DNA of 64,000 bases from positions 248,001 through 312,000 of the forward strand of contig NZ_CAKSZA010000002.1 in the NCBI RefSeq assembly GCF_934525195.1. Reading direction: 5' to 3'. This stretch comes from an uncultured Eubacterium sp. (GTDB lineage Bacteria; Bacillota; Clostridia; Oscillospirales; Acutalibacteraceae). The translations under genes and the position numbers were made by a program. This document shows, one piece after another, positions 44,074-51,851 of this stretch. The first letter of the stretch is position 1; the number at the start of each line of letters is the position of its first letter. The notes beneath the pieces are model-generated. The model was given only the letters and a program-made list of their open reading frames with translations. It was not told the DNA's origin and ran no database searches.

Positions 44074-45576
44074 TCAAAATTCGGACATTAAAGCACCGAG
44101 TCGGTCTATCATATCAAAAACGGTAATTCCTCTTTGGCTGATGGCTTTTGAGGCATTATCACCCGACAAGCCGTGAATAAACACACCTGCCTTTGTTGCG
44201 TCATACGGATTTATTCCTTGCGCAACAAACGAGCCGATAATACCGCTGAGCATATCACCCGTTCCACCCATAGCCATTGCAGGATTGCCGCTCATATTAA
44301 CAAACACCGTTTCTCCGTCCGTAACTACGGTATTTGCACCCTTTAATGCAATCAAAACACCGTATTTCTTTGCAAAATCCTTTGCAATTTCAACACGATT
44401 TGACTGCACTTCCTCCACCGATTTTGACACGAGCCTTGACATCTCACCGGGATGCGGCGTAAGAACAACAGGTACTTTAACATCCTTTAATATATCTATG
44501 CTCAAAGTTATGCAATTTATACCGTCAGCATCAAGAATAACCGGCACTTTTGAATTTTTAAGCACAAATTCGGTGATTTTTCTTGTATCGGCGCTGACAC
44601 CCATACCGCAACCGAGAACAATCGCACTTGCCCACTTCACATCATTCGATATTTCATCAAGGGCTTTTTCGCTGTACATTCCGTTTGACTCCTCAACGGG
44701 ATTGAAAATAGGTTGAACAAGATGCAACGCAACAATAGGATAAGCGGATTTCGGAACGGTCAACTTTACAAGTCCGACACCGCTTCTTATTGCGGATTCG
44801 CAGCAAATAACACCTGCTCCCGGCATTTTGTACGAACCGCAAAGGCAAAGAAGATGACCGTTTGAACCTTTGTTTGAATTATATTCAAGCGGCGGAATAA
44901 TTTTTTTCACATCATCAATCATTATTGCGGTTGCGTAGTCATCAACATAGCAATCATCGGGAATACCGATATTAACAACTTTTATTTCTCCGCAAAGAGC
45001 ATTTGACGGCGGAAGAACATGACAGAACTTCAAAGTGGAAATTGCGACAGTAAAATCTGCTTTGACAGCATTTTTGCAAGCCGAGCCGTCGGTTGCATTT
45101 GTACCGCTCGGAGTATCAACAGAAATAACAATAGCGGAACTGTTGCCAACCGTTTCGAACACCTTGTCAAACGGACTGCGAGCCTCACCGTGAAAACCGA
45201 TTCCGAAAATACAATCAACGATATAATCGGCTGAAAGAACGCTGTCATTAAAAAATTCCACGGGAACTCCCGACATTACAGCCTCGTTATAATATTTGAG
45301 AGGCTCGGCAATTTCAGGTTCTTTATCGCAAAGAACGATTTTTGCATTTGCACCGTAGGCATAAAGAAGCCTTGCAATAACAAAGCCGTCGCCTGCATTT
45401 TTGCCGTTTCCGCACAAGACGGCAACCGAACTGTTAACAAGGCTGTCGCCGTATTTTTCAATAATACTTTCGGCACAGGCAGTACCTGCTTTGAGCATTA
45501 ATTCGGCTTCGGTTGAATAATATTTAAAGCAGTCGGTTTCAACCGCTCTGATTTCATCAGCTGTTAATATATACAT
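44074..45576 (-). CDS. nnr: Bifunctional NAD(P)H-hydrate epimerase / dehydratase
   Basis: Repairs hydrated NAD(P)H. 500 residues from ATG 45576 (GAGAGG about 10 nt upstream). The N-terminal YjeF_N epimerase domain (1-205) shows CGNGKNAGDGFVIAR and VDCIFGIGFHGE; the C-terminal ADP-dependent dehydratase domain (about 220-500) shows VLTPHPGEMSRL, NPAMAMGGTGDMLSGIIGS with the catalytic aspartate. Metabolite-repair role, cytoplasmic. Followed by a lipoprotein gene; divergent from PAP2. Confidence 0.95.
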   Translation of the reverse strand: MYILTADEIRAVETDCFKYYSTEAELMLKAGTACAESIIEKYGDSLVNSSVAVLCGNGKNAGDGFVIARLLYAYGANAKIVLCDKEPEIAEPLKYYNEAVMSGVPVEFFNDSVLSADYIVDCIFGIGFHGEARSPFDKVFETVGNSSAIVISVDTPSGTNATDGSACKNAVKADFTVAISTLKFCHVLPPSNALCGEIKVVNIGIPDDCYVDDYATAIMIDDVKKIIPPLEYNSNKGSNGHLLCLCGSYKMPGAGVICCESAIRSGVGLVKLTVPKSAYPIVALHLVQPIFNPVEESNGMYSEKALDEISNDVKWASAIVLGCGMGVSADTRKITEFVLKNSKVPVILDADGINCITLSIDILKDVKVPVVLTPHPGEMSRLVSKSVEEVQSNRVEIAKDFAKKYGVLIALKGANTVVTDGETVFVNMSGNPAMAMGGTGDMLSGIIGSFVAQGINPYDATKAGVFIHGLSGDNASKAISQRGITVFDMIDRLGALMSEF

Positions 45577-45608
45577 ATTTTCACAACCTCTCATTTTGTT
45601 ACATTTTT

Positions 45609-45637
45609 ATAGTATCACAAAGAAATAATTATGACAA
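45609..45637 (-). promoter_or_regulatory. Promoter of nnr-lipoprotein operon
   Basis: Reverse strand: -35 TTGTCA (45637-45632), 17 bp, -10 TACTAT (45614-45609). Confidence 0.6.
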
Positions 45638-45645
45638 GTTTGTTA

Positions 45646-45674
45646 TTGAAATAGGAGTAAAAATTTGGTATAGT
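45646..45674 (+). promoter_or_regulatory. Promoter of the PAP2 phosphatase gene
   Basis: -35 TTGAAA (45646-45651), 17 bp, -10 TATAGT (45669-45674); AAAGGGGAA ribosome site follows. Confidence 0.7.
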
Positions 45675-45705
45675 ATTACTATAAATTACTAAAGGGGAAA
45701 TAGAA

Positions 45706-46602
45706 ATGAACACTTTTTTACTCGCCGCTGTCACACTTGGCGAAAGAGTTGACAGCATCTTTTACAACTTTGACCTATGGGTATTCAGCTTTTTTGGTCA
45801 TATGCAATGCGGATTTTTGACCGCCGTTGCAAAGATTTTCACCTCATTCGGTGACGAGATGTTTGTAATTCCTATGGCAGCGTTTGGCTTGGTGCTTTGT
45901 CTGTTTAAGAAAACAAGAAAATACGGCGCAGCTTTGATTTTCTCGATTGTTATCGGAACACTCATAACAAATGTTGTTGTTAAGCCGATGTTCTTGAGAA
46001 TCAGACCGTACAACACACTTCAAGGTGTTGCAGAGTATTTTGCTTGGTACAAGGGTGCAGGAATGCTCAGCGAAAGCGACTATTCGTTCCCATCGGGTCA
46101 CACAACCGCTGCATTTGAAATTGCAATGTCAATGTGCCTTTGCTTCAAAAAAGACAACAAAAAGTTCTACTGGGTATTCCCTGTTATCGCACTTTGCACA
46201 ATGGGAAGCCGTGTTTATTTGATGGTTCACTATGCAAGTGATGTTTTGGCAGGATTTATCGTTGGCACATTTGCAGGTTGCATGGGTTATTTGCTTGCAA
46301 CTCTGGCTTGCAAACTTGTTGAAAAGAGCAAGTTCCTTGATAAAATCGATGTTACACCGTTGTTCAAGAAAGTCAATCCAAAAGTTGCACCTGTTGCAAT
46401 CGTTGCGGTTGTTGTCGGCATTTTCTGTTTGAGCTACATTCCTGCAATGACAGAGGGCGGCGAAAGCGCTCACAGATGTGCATATGTCGGTGAATACGAT
46501 TGTATGAACGAAGCGAAAGTTGATGACGAAGATTATCCGCCGATTGACGGCAAGGAATACTGCAAAATCCACTGGAAACAATTAAGCGGAGTAAAAGAAT
46601 AA
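45706..46602 (+). CDS. PAP2-family membrane phosphatase with Cys/His tail
   Basis: 298 residues. All three PAP2 catalytic blocks are present: KPMFLRIRP (KX6RP), PSGHT and SRVYLMVHYASDV, within about six membrane helices (residues 20-260). Such enzymes dephosphorylate undecaprenyl pyrophosphate or phosphatidate-type lipids on the outer face of the membrane. Unusual is a C-terminal tail of about 40 residues after the last helix with HRCAYVGEYDC ... YCKIHW, which has the spacing of a small zinc-binding knuckle. The MITE at 46612 begins 9 bp after the stop. Confidence 0.88.
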   Translation: MNTFLLAAVTLGERVDSIFYNFDLWVFSFFGHMQCGFLTAVAKIFTSFGDEMFVIPMAAFGLVLCLFKKTRKYGAALIFSIVIGTLITNVVVKPMFLRIRPYNTLQGVAEYFAWYKGAGMLSESDYSFPSGHTTAAFEIAMSMCLCFKKDNKKFYWVFPVIALCTMGSRVYLMVHYASDVLAGFIVGTFAGCMGYLLATLACKLVEKSKFLDKIDVTPLFKKVNPKVAPVAIVAVVVGIFCLSYIPAMTEGGESAHRCAYVGEYDCMNEAKVDDEDYPPIDGKEYCKIHWKQLSGVKE

Positions 46603-46611
46603 GTTAATAAG

Positions 46612-46897
46612 CTGTTGAGAAAGCTTCTGAATTTCGTTTTTTTGCGAAGGAAGATGTACGATGGTACCTCGACTGAGCAAAAAACGAAAAACGCCAAAAA
46701 TGCTGTAAGTTCGACACTTACAGCATTTTTTAAACCCCACCGTCAACACTTCGTGTTGCCACCTTTACTGCGTAGACGCCCCCTTTTGTCTGCGTTGCAG
46801 ACATTTCCCCCGATTAACGGGGGAATCACCTTTTAAAAAATGGGAGGCATAATTCGGTTGAATTATATTTGACGTGTTTCAGGAGCTTTATCGACAG
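46612..46897. repeat. MITE-like element, copy with target duplication
   Basis: 286 bp bounded by imperfect inverted ends: CTGTTGAGAAAGCTTCTGAA at the left, and the reverse complement CTGTCGATAAAGCTCCTGAA at the right. A perfect 6-bp direct repeat AATAAG flanks it (46606-46611 and 46898-46903), as left by transposition. The inside holds CAACACTTCGTGTTG and CCCCCGTTAACGGGGG-type hairpins and a terminator hairpin. No transposase and no credible coding region; the element is inverted relative to the copy at 51852. Confidence 0.8.
46696..46730. terminator. Bidirectional terminator hairpin inside the MITE
   Basis: AAAAATGCTGTAAGT-TCGAC-ACTTACAGCATTTTT, a 15-bp perfect stem with A and T runs on both sides. 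It lies between the converging PAP2 and sigG genes and can end both transcripts. Confidence 0.8.
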
Positions 46898-46932
46898 AAT
46901 AAGACGAGAGACAAAATGCTTCTCGTTTTTAT

Positions 46933-47703
46933 TTATTCGCTCTTTATTCTTTTAAGTGCATTCTTTTCAAGCCGTGACACCTGCGCTTGAGAAATTCCGA
47001 TTTCCTCTGCGGTTTCCATTTGTGTTTTGCCCTGCATAAAACGCATATACAAAATGCGGTGTTCCCTGTCATCAAGATTTTTGAGCCTATCCCTCATTAA
47101 GATTTCATCCACCCAATCGGCATCGGTGCTGTTATCACCGATTTGGTCCATAACGAATATCGTGTCTCCGCCGTCATTATAAACAGGCTCATAGAGGCTC
47201 ACAGGGTCAACAATGGCCTCAAGCGCAATCACAACATCAGCCTTTTTCATATTAAGTTCTTTGGCAATTTCATCAACAGTCGATTCTTTGTTATATTTAT
47301 TGGTCAGCATTTCCTTGACCTGCATTGCCTTATATGCCGTGTCACGAAGTGAACGGCTTACACGAATTGGGTTATTGTCACGCAAAAAGCGGCGTATTTC
47401 CCCGATTATCATAGGTACTGCATAGGTTGAGAATCTTACGTTAAGGTCGGTATTGAAATTATCAATCGCTTTAATCAAGCCAATGACACCGACCTGAAAC
47501 AAATCGTCCATTCCCTCGCCTCTGTTGGCAAAGCGTTGAACAACGGAAAGAACAAGACGCAGATTGCCGTTAATCAGTTCGTCCCTTGCTTTTTGGTCAC
47601 CCGATTGAGCTTTTTTGAGGAGTTCGATTTTTTCGGGTTCTTTTAAAAGTTTTAACTCATTTGTGTTTATTCCGCATATTTCTACCTTGTTATAATACTG
47701 CAC
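46933..47703 (-). CDS. sigG: Sporulation sigma factor G
   Basis: Late forespore sigma factor, 256 residues. It is recognised by the N-terminal NKVEICGINT box unique to sigma G, NGNLRLVLSVVQRF, MDDLFQVGVIGLIKAIDNF, FSTYAVPMIIGEIRRFLRDN, and the C-terminal QGKTQMETAEEIGISQAQ helix-turn-helix. The start is GTG at 47703, about 7 nt after AGGATG. It is a lone gene, not next to spoIIG as in Bacillus. I could not see a clear sigma-F type promoter in the 75 bp upstream. Confidence 0.97.
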   Translation of the reverse strand: MQYYNKVEICGINTNELKLLKEPEKIELLKKAQSGDQKARDELINGNLRLVLSVVQRFANRGEGMDDLFQVGVIGLIKAIDNFNTDLNVRFSTYAVPMIIGEIRRFLRDNNPIRVSRSLRDTAYKAMQVKEMLTNKYNKESTVDEIAKELNMKKADVVIALEAIVDPVSLYEPVYNDGGDTIFVMDQIGDNSTDADWVDEILMRDRLKNLDDREHRILYMRFMQGKTQMETAEEIGISQAQVSRLEKNALKRIKSE

Positions 47704-47778
47704 ATAATCATCCTTTAGTTTTTATGTACAAGAATATTATTAACGCAAGGCAGCATTTTTATCCTTTAATTTATCTTT

Positions 47779-48594
47779 TTACCATAAAATTGTTTTTTTA
47801 GTTTTTAAATCTTCAATTGCAACTTCTTCGTCAATTATTTCATTATAATTAATATCATTTTGATCTTCTTCAAATCCAAAATAATCAAATCTTTCACCGT
47901 CGTCAATCCTTTTTGTCGGCAAATCATAATTCACAAAACAAACATTTATAGGATTTTGCCCCGGAAGAAAATAATATTTTCCAAATTCGGATTCTATTTT
48001 TGCTGTGATTGTTTCCGTTTCTTTTAATAATGACGATAAATCTTCAAAATCGGAGCGTAAATATACAGAAATAATTCCGTTATAAGAAGCAAATATTTCT
48101 TGGATAAGTTCCTCAATATTTTCACTTGTCCATTTTGTATTGTCTTTCTTTAGAATATTTGTAAGCACATCATATTCGTAATAGCCTGAACTGTACGGAG
48201 TGTGTAAAACAAGTACATCCGTAATATCGGAATTACCCGTAACATTTATTAAATACTCTTTCATATATCGGTTAATTTCTTCCAACTGGTAATCATCATA
48301 AAATTCGCCCTTGTTATATATGACCGAAAAATCTTTTTCTGTATCCTTAAAATTAACGGCAAACGGAACAAATTCACCGGGTCTGTATAATAGAGGCCAA
48401 TCGAAGAAATCGGAATCGTCTTTATAGTAGGGTAGCTTAATGCTGATAATTTTAAAATCCTTATTGTATTTCTTTTCAACATATGCAGAGGCATTATGTA
48501 TTAAACAAACTAAAAATATCATAGAACATACAATTATAAATAACAACGCCGTAAGTATAATTTTTTGTATCTTTTTTCTGTTATGCTGTTTCAT
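47779..48594 (-). CDS. Unknown signal-anchored protein
   Basis: 271 residues, family not recognised. A basic start then one membrane helix (about 11-33), followed by an outside domain of about 235 residues with many Tyr, Asp and Glu (LPYYKDDSDFFDWPLLYRPGE region) and an acidic end. The gene is visibly more AT-rich than its neighbours, as is the next one, which suggests later acquisition. AAGGAG ribosome site 6 nt before ATG. It probably forms a unit with the four-helix membrane protein gene at 48655 (60-bp gap). It lies 75 bp upstream of sigG in the same direction. Confidence 0.7.
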   Translation of the reverse strand: MKQHNRKKIQKIILTALLFIIVCSMIFLVCLIHNASAYVEKKYNKDFKIISIKLPYYKDDSDFFDWPLLYRPGEFVPFAVNFKDTEKDFSVIYNKGEFYDDYQLEEINRYMKEYLINVTGNSDITDVLVLHTPYSSGYYEYDVLTNILKKDNTKWTSENIEELIQEIFASYNGIISVYLRSDFEDLSSLLKETETITAKIESEFGKYYFLPGQNPINVCFVNYDLPTKRIDDGERFDYFGFEEDQNDINYNEIIDEEVAIEDLKTKKTILW

Positions 48595-48654
48595 ATTTTT
48601 CTCCTTTTTACAGTCAAATGTTTATTAAAATATTTTTTCTCGTCCTATTATTTT

Positions 48655-49056
48655 TTATATCGGATATTTTTTATTCACTAACAATAAAAATGCCGAGGTA
48701 AAAAAGCCTATTGTAACAGGGTTTATTATTTGAAAAAGGTAATCTATAACAATAATTGTTTTGTTATATTTATTTTTACACAACATAATAAAATTGATTA
48801 TTATAAATGCTATCGGAAACAAGAACAAATAAACATCAAGAATTTTTGAAAGTGAAAACGAAATCGTTAACATACTTGAAAAAGTGGAAATTATATTGTC
48901 GCCAATAAGCAACGATATGTTGGCACGCTCTATTAAATATGTAATTATCGACAACAAATAAAAGACCAAAAATATAACAGATATAGAAAATGCAGTTTTC
49001 TTTTTTACATTAAAAGAGTTAATATAGTCTTTAACGCTGTATTGACCGTTTTTCAA
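48655..49056 (-). CDS. Unknown four-helix membrane protein
   Basis: About 133 residues with four hydrophobic stretches (roughly residues 23-43, 60-75, 77-95 and 105-127) and short loops; no family recognised. I favour the TTG at 49056 as start because AGAGGTGA lies 4-7 nt in front of it; a GTG three codons earlier falls inside that ribosome site. AT-rich like the following gene. Divergent from the Xre regulator, whose candidate operator (49115-49129) lies next to this gene's -35 region. Confidence 0.65.
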   Translation of the reverse strand: MKNGQYSVKDYINSFNVKKKTAFSISVIFLVFYLLSIITYLIERANISLLIGDNIISTFSSMLTISFSLSKILDVYLFLFPIAFIIINFIMLCKNKYNKTIIVIDYLFQIINPVTIGFFTSAFLLLVNKKYPI

Positions 49057-49114
49057 ATAAATCACCTCTTATATTATTACTCTATCATAAAAATATTTAA
49101 AATAAAAGTACAAG

Positions 49115-49129
49115 TTTCGTTATTAACGA
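49115..49129. promoter_or_regulatory. 15-bp palindromic operator candidate
   Basis: TTCGTTA-T-TAACGAA, a perfect palindrome in the 147-bp gap between the membrane gene and xre. It abuts a possible reverse-strand -35 (TTGTAC, 49112-49107; -10 TATGAT 18 bp on), placing it just upstream of that promoter. Confidence 0.55.
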
Positions 49130-49147
49130 ACAATAAAAAGATATTTG

Positions 49148-49177
49148 TTGCATTTTGTCGAACAAGTATGATATAAT
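49148..49177 (+). promoter_or_regulatory. xre promoter containing a Spo0A box
   Basis: -35 TTGCAT (49148-49153), 18-bp spacer, -10 TATAAT (49172-49177). The spacer begins with a perfect 0A box TTTGTCGAA (49154-49162), a position where bound Spo0A would block polymerase. Confidence 0.6.
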
Positions 49178-49203
49178 CTAAAAAAGAAAGGCGGTGAGCA
49201 CCT

Positions 49204-49599
49204 ATGTCTTTTGGTAACGAAGACTTTTATACAAAAGAAAATCTAAAAGTAAACATCAGACGATTTAGAGAATCGAGCAATTTTACACAAACACAGGTGG
49301 CACTGCTGATGGGAACAAACCGAACGACCTACACAAAATGGGAAAGCGGTGACTCGTTGCCAAACGCCATCCAACTATCAAAGCTTGCGTCAATTTACGG
49401 CAAAAGGGTTGATGATTTTTATACCGATTACAATACGCTTATGGTAGGCGATTCATTGTTTGACAAGCCAAGTGGAAACGCCTTTATCAGCGATTTGACA
49501 AAGCAGGAAAAAGTATTGCTTGCAAAATACCGTATGCTCAACGACAGCGACAAAGAAATAATCAACAACTTGATAGAAGAATTGAGAACCAAGAACTAA
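49204..49599 (+). CDS. Xre-family transcriptional regulator
   Basis: 131 residues. An HTH_3/Xre domain occupies about 14-70 (FTQTQVALLMGTNRTTYTKWESG, LSKLASIYGKRVDDF), followed by a C-terminal helical segment (LTKQEKVLLAKYRML...IINNLIEEL) likely used for dimerisation. No protease or ligand domain. Size and layout are like SinR-type or phage-type regulators. Divergent from two unknown membrane genes, which are its likely targets. Its own promoter carries a Spo0A box. Confidence 0.88.
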   Translation: MSFGNEDFYTKENLKVNIRRFRESSNFTQTQVALLMGTNRTTYTKWESGDSLPNAIQLSKLASIYGKRVDDFYTDYNTLMVGDSLFDKPSGNAFISDLTKQEKVLLAKYRMLNDSDKEIINNLIEELRTKN

Positions 49600-49612
49600 G
49601 AACAAAAAATAA

Positions 49613-49660
49613 AAAACAGCGTTGTAATATGCCAATTAACGGAACATTACAACGCTTTTA
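49613..49660. terminator. Bidirectional terminator
   Basis: AGCGTTGTAAT (49618-49628) pairs with ATTACAACGCT (49646-49656), A-run on one side, T-rich on the other; between converging xre and the carboxypeptidase gene. Confidence 0.75.
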
Positions 49661-49662
49661 TT

Positions 49663-51045
49663 TTATCTTCTCGGACGAGGTGGCGGAAGATAATCATCTT
49701 CACCATAAAGTTGTTTGTCCAATTCCTCCTGCTCTCTGCGACGCTTTGCAACACGTTCTTTATCTCGACGCAGCCGTCTTACAAAGGTGACGATATACAA
49801 AATTGCAAGCAAAACAATCACGCCAAGCACTGCAAGAACAATCTTGTTTGTAAAGAATTTTTTTAGTGCATTAAGAATTTTCAAAAATGTTGAAAGTTCA
49901 ACAGTTTTTGCGGCAACCAAATCAACCGTAACAATAGTTTTTTCGCCAAAGATAACATTTGCCTTGCATACAAAATCGCCCTTTGTCACAGGAGCATCAA
50001 GACTTTCGGGCGGGTCGACAGGTTCAATAATCACGTTTGAAGGGTCAAGTGTGCTCGGAACAAGAGTGGTTATATCATCCTTGACAACAAGCTGAACCGT
50101 GTCGGCATCCTTGCCGTTATTTACGGGAAGCTCATATGCTATATCGTTTTTACGCACAACCGTGGTATATTTGAGGGAATCAAACGCCCAATCAAAAAGA
50201 GATTTTGCATCAATGAAAGAGCATTTTGTTTTGATGCCGTCAAGCACTTCAATCGGACTGTCCATAACGATTGCAAGATAGTTATAACCGCCTTTTGAAG
50301 CCTTTGTGATTACACAATAGCCTGCCTGCTCTGTTGAGCCTGTTTTGATGCCTTGAGCGTACTGATAATAATATGTGACATGAAATTTGTCGAGCATATA
50401 GTTGGTATGAATAAAATTCAACTTGCCGAACTTATATTGCTGGGTACTTGAAATTTTATTGAAAACTTCATTTTTCATAGCGGCAAGAGTAATCTTTGCC
50501 ATATCGGACGGAGTTGTGTAATGATTTGGGTCGTGTAAACCGTCAGGATTGACAAAATTGGTGTCCTTGCAACCGAGAGATTTAACCCAACTGTTCATCT
50601 CTTCGACAAATGCGGGAACACTTCCGCTGACAAACTCGGCAAGAACCTGGCAAGCATCACAAGCAGAGTGCACCATAGTGAGATACAAAAGTTCCTCAAT
50701 TGTGACGGTTTGACCGATTTTCAGCCCTGCAACCTGTGCACCCGTGCCATAAAGCGCCTCTATTGCACTTTTTGAAACGGTTGTTTTTTGTGACAAATCC
50801 TTAACTTTATTTAAAGTTACCATAGTTGTGACAATTTTTGTAAGAGAAGCAGGATATTTTCTTTTGTCGGCATTTTTTTCTGCAACAACGGGATAAGAAT
50901 CGTCATCAAGACTGATAAGCATATATGCATCTGCATAAATTTTTACATTTGGAGTATAAGTTGCTGCTTTTGCGGTGAAGGGAACGCAAAAAGCGGTGAG
51001 CGAAATTATAACAATGCTCATAAAAACCGAAATTAGTTTTTTCAT
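49663..51045 (-). CDS. D-alanyl-D-alanine carboxypeptidase, DacF/PBP5 type
   Basis: 460 residues: signal peptide (1-27), penicillin-binding domain (about 30-265), a beta-rich domain (280-390), a C-terminal membrane helix (about 405-428) and a basic cytoplasmic tail. Catalytic motifs: S67-L-T-K70 and K234-T-G236. The middle SxN motif reads S127-A-C129, with cysteine where asparagine is usual. It trims D-Ala from peptidoglycan stem peptides on the outer face. The anchor is a true membrane helix, not the amphipathic helix of Bacillus PBP5. In sporulators, such proteins tune cross-linking of wall or spore cortex; which applies here is not visible. Confidence 0.93.
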   Translation of the reverse strand: MKKLISVFMSIVIISLTAFCVPFTAKAATYTPNVKIYADAYMLISLDDDSYPVVAEKNADKRKYPASLTKIVTTMVTLNKVKDLSQKTTVSKSAIEALYGTGAQVAGLKIGQTVTIEELLYLTMVHSACDACQVLAEFVSGSVPAFVEEMNSWVKSLGCKDTNFVNPDGLHDPNHYTTPSDMAKITLAAMKNEVFNKISSTQQYKFGKLNFIHTNYMLDKFHVTYYYQYAQGIKTGSTEQAGYCVITKASKGGYNYLAIVMDSPIEVLDGIKTKCSFIDAKSLFDWAFDSLKYTTVVRKNDIAYELPVNNGKDADTVQLVVKDDITTLVPSTLDPSNVIIEPVDPPESLDAPVTKGDFVCKANVIFGEKTIVTVDLVAAKTVELSTFLKILNALKKFFTNKIVLAVLGVIVLLAILYIVTFVRRLRRDKERVAKRRREQEELDKQLYGEDDYLPPPRPRR

Positions 51046-51140
51046 ACACTTGACACCTCACTAAATAAATTATATTATAAATATAATAACATATCTTAAA
51101 CGATAATAAAAGACTAAAATTTAATTTGAGGTAAACTTAA

Positions 51141-51815
51141 ATGGTATATATCACAGGCGACACCCACGGTGACTTGAGCCTATTCAAAAACCCAAAGCTA
51201 AAAAAGCTGAATGATGATGACATTCTTATTATTTGCGGTGACTTCGGCTTTTTGTGGGACGGAAGCGAAAAAGAAAAAAAGGCTATTGAAACCCTTTCAA
51301 AGAAAAAATACACCATCTGCTTTGTTGACGGTGCACACGAAAATTTTGATATGCTAAACGCATACAGACCATACAGATTTAAGGGCGGAACGGCACACAA
51401 AATCAGTCCAAACATTTTTCATCTTATGCGAGGTGAGATTTTTACATTCTGTGGCAAAACTTTCTTTTGTATGGGTGGCGGCGAAAGCGACGACATTGAT
51501 ATGAGGCAAGAGGGCAGAAGTTGGTGGAAAGATGAAATGCCGAATGCCGAGGAAATGAAAAACGGTGCAGATAATCTTAAAGATGCCGATTTTCAGGTTG
51601 ATTATGTTATCACCCACGAAGCACCTGCCATGGCAAAAGATTTCATCAGACTTCACACAAATTCTGCAATGAAGCAAACACCGATTAACACCTATCTGCA
51701 AGAACTGATGAAAAATGTTGAATACAATCATTGGTTCTTCGGTTCGTTACACATTGATTTGCAGATAAGCAAAAAAATGACTGCTGTATTTAATGAAATA
51801 ATTAAAATAAGATAA
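51141..51815 (+). CDS. Calcineurin-like metallophosphoesterase
   Basis: 224 residues. Metal-site motifs ITGDTHGD (4-11), CGDFGF (about 36-41), VDGAHENFD (GNHE position, Asn replaced by Ala), ITHEAP and FFGSLHID in place of the usual GHTH. These substitutions seem to be a subfamily trait rather than decay, since the frame and flanking conserved residues are intact. Cytoplasmic; substrate unknown. Divergent from the carboxypeptidase gene across a 95-bp AT-rich gap; GAGG site in front. Confidence 0.88.
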   Translation: MVYITGDTHGDLSLFKNPKLKKLNDDDILIICGDFGFLWDGSEKEKKAIETLSKKKYTICFVDGAHENFDMLNAYRPYRFKGGTAHKISPNIFHLMRGEIFTFCGKTFFCMGGGESDDIDMRQEGRSWWKDEMPNAEEMKNGADNLKDADFQVDYVITHEAPAMAKDFIRLHTNSAMKQTPINTYLQELMKNVEYNHWFFGSLHIDLQISKKMTAVFNEIIKIR

Positions 51816-51819
51816 AAAC

Positions 51820-51847
51820 AACGCTGTAAGGTAAAACTTACAGCGTT
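51820..51847. terminator. Hairpin after the metallophosphoesterase gene
   Basis: AACGCTGTAAG-GTAAAA-CTTACAGCGTT. It lacks a T run on the plus strand; the MITE starts 4 bp later. The stem core CTGTAAG/CTTACAG is the same as in the MITE's internal hairpin. Confidence 0.55.
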
Positions 51848-51851
51848 CAGA

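Noticed and set aside
46615..46836. 73-codon open frame inside the MITE
   Set aside because: It runs through inverted repeats and the terminator hairpin, and the frame is not kept in the second copy; not a transposase.
47704..47778. Search for a sigma-F type promoter before sigG
   Set aside because: No pair of hexamers with acceptable spacing could be made out, so none is reported.
47779..49599. Prophage or integrative element around the Xre gene
   Set aside because: AT-rich genes and an Xre regulator are suggestive, but there is no integrase, attachment-site repeat or phage structural gene.
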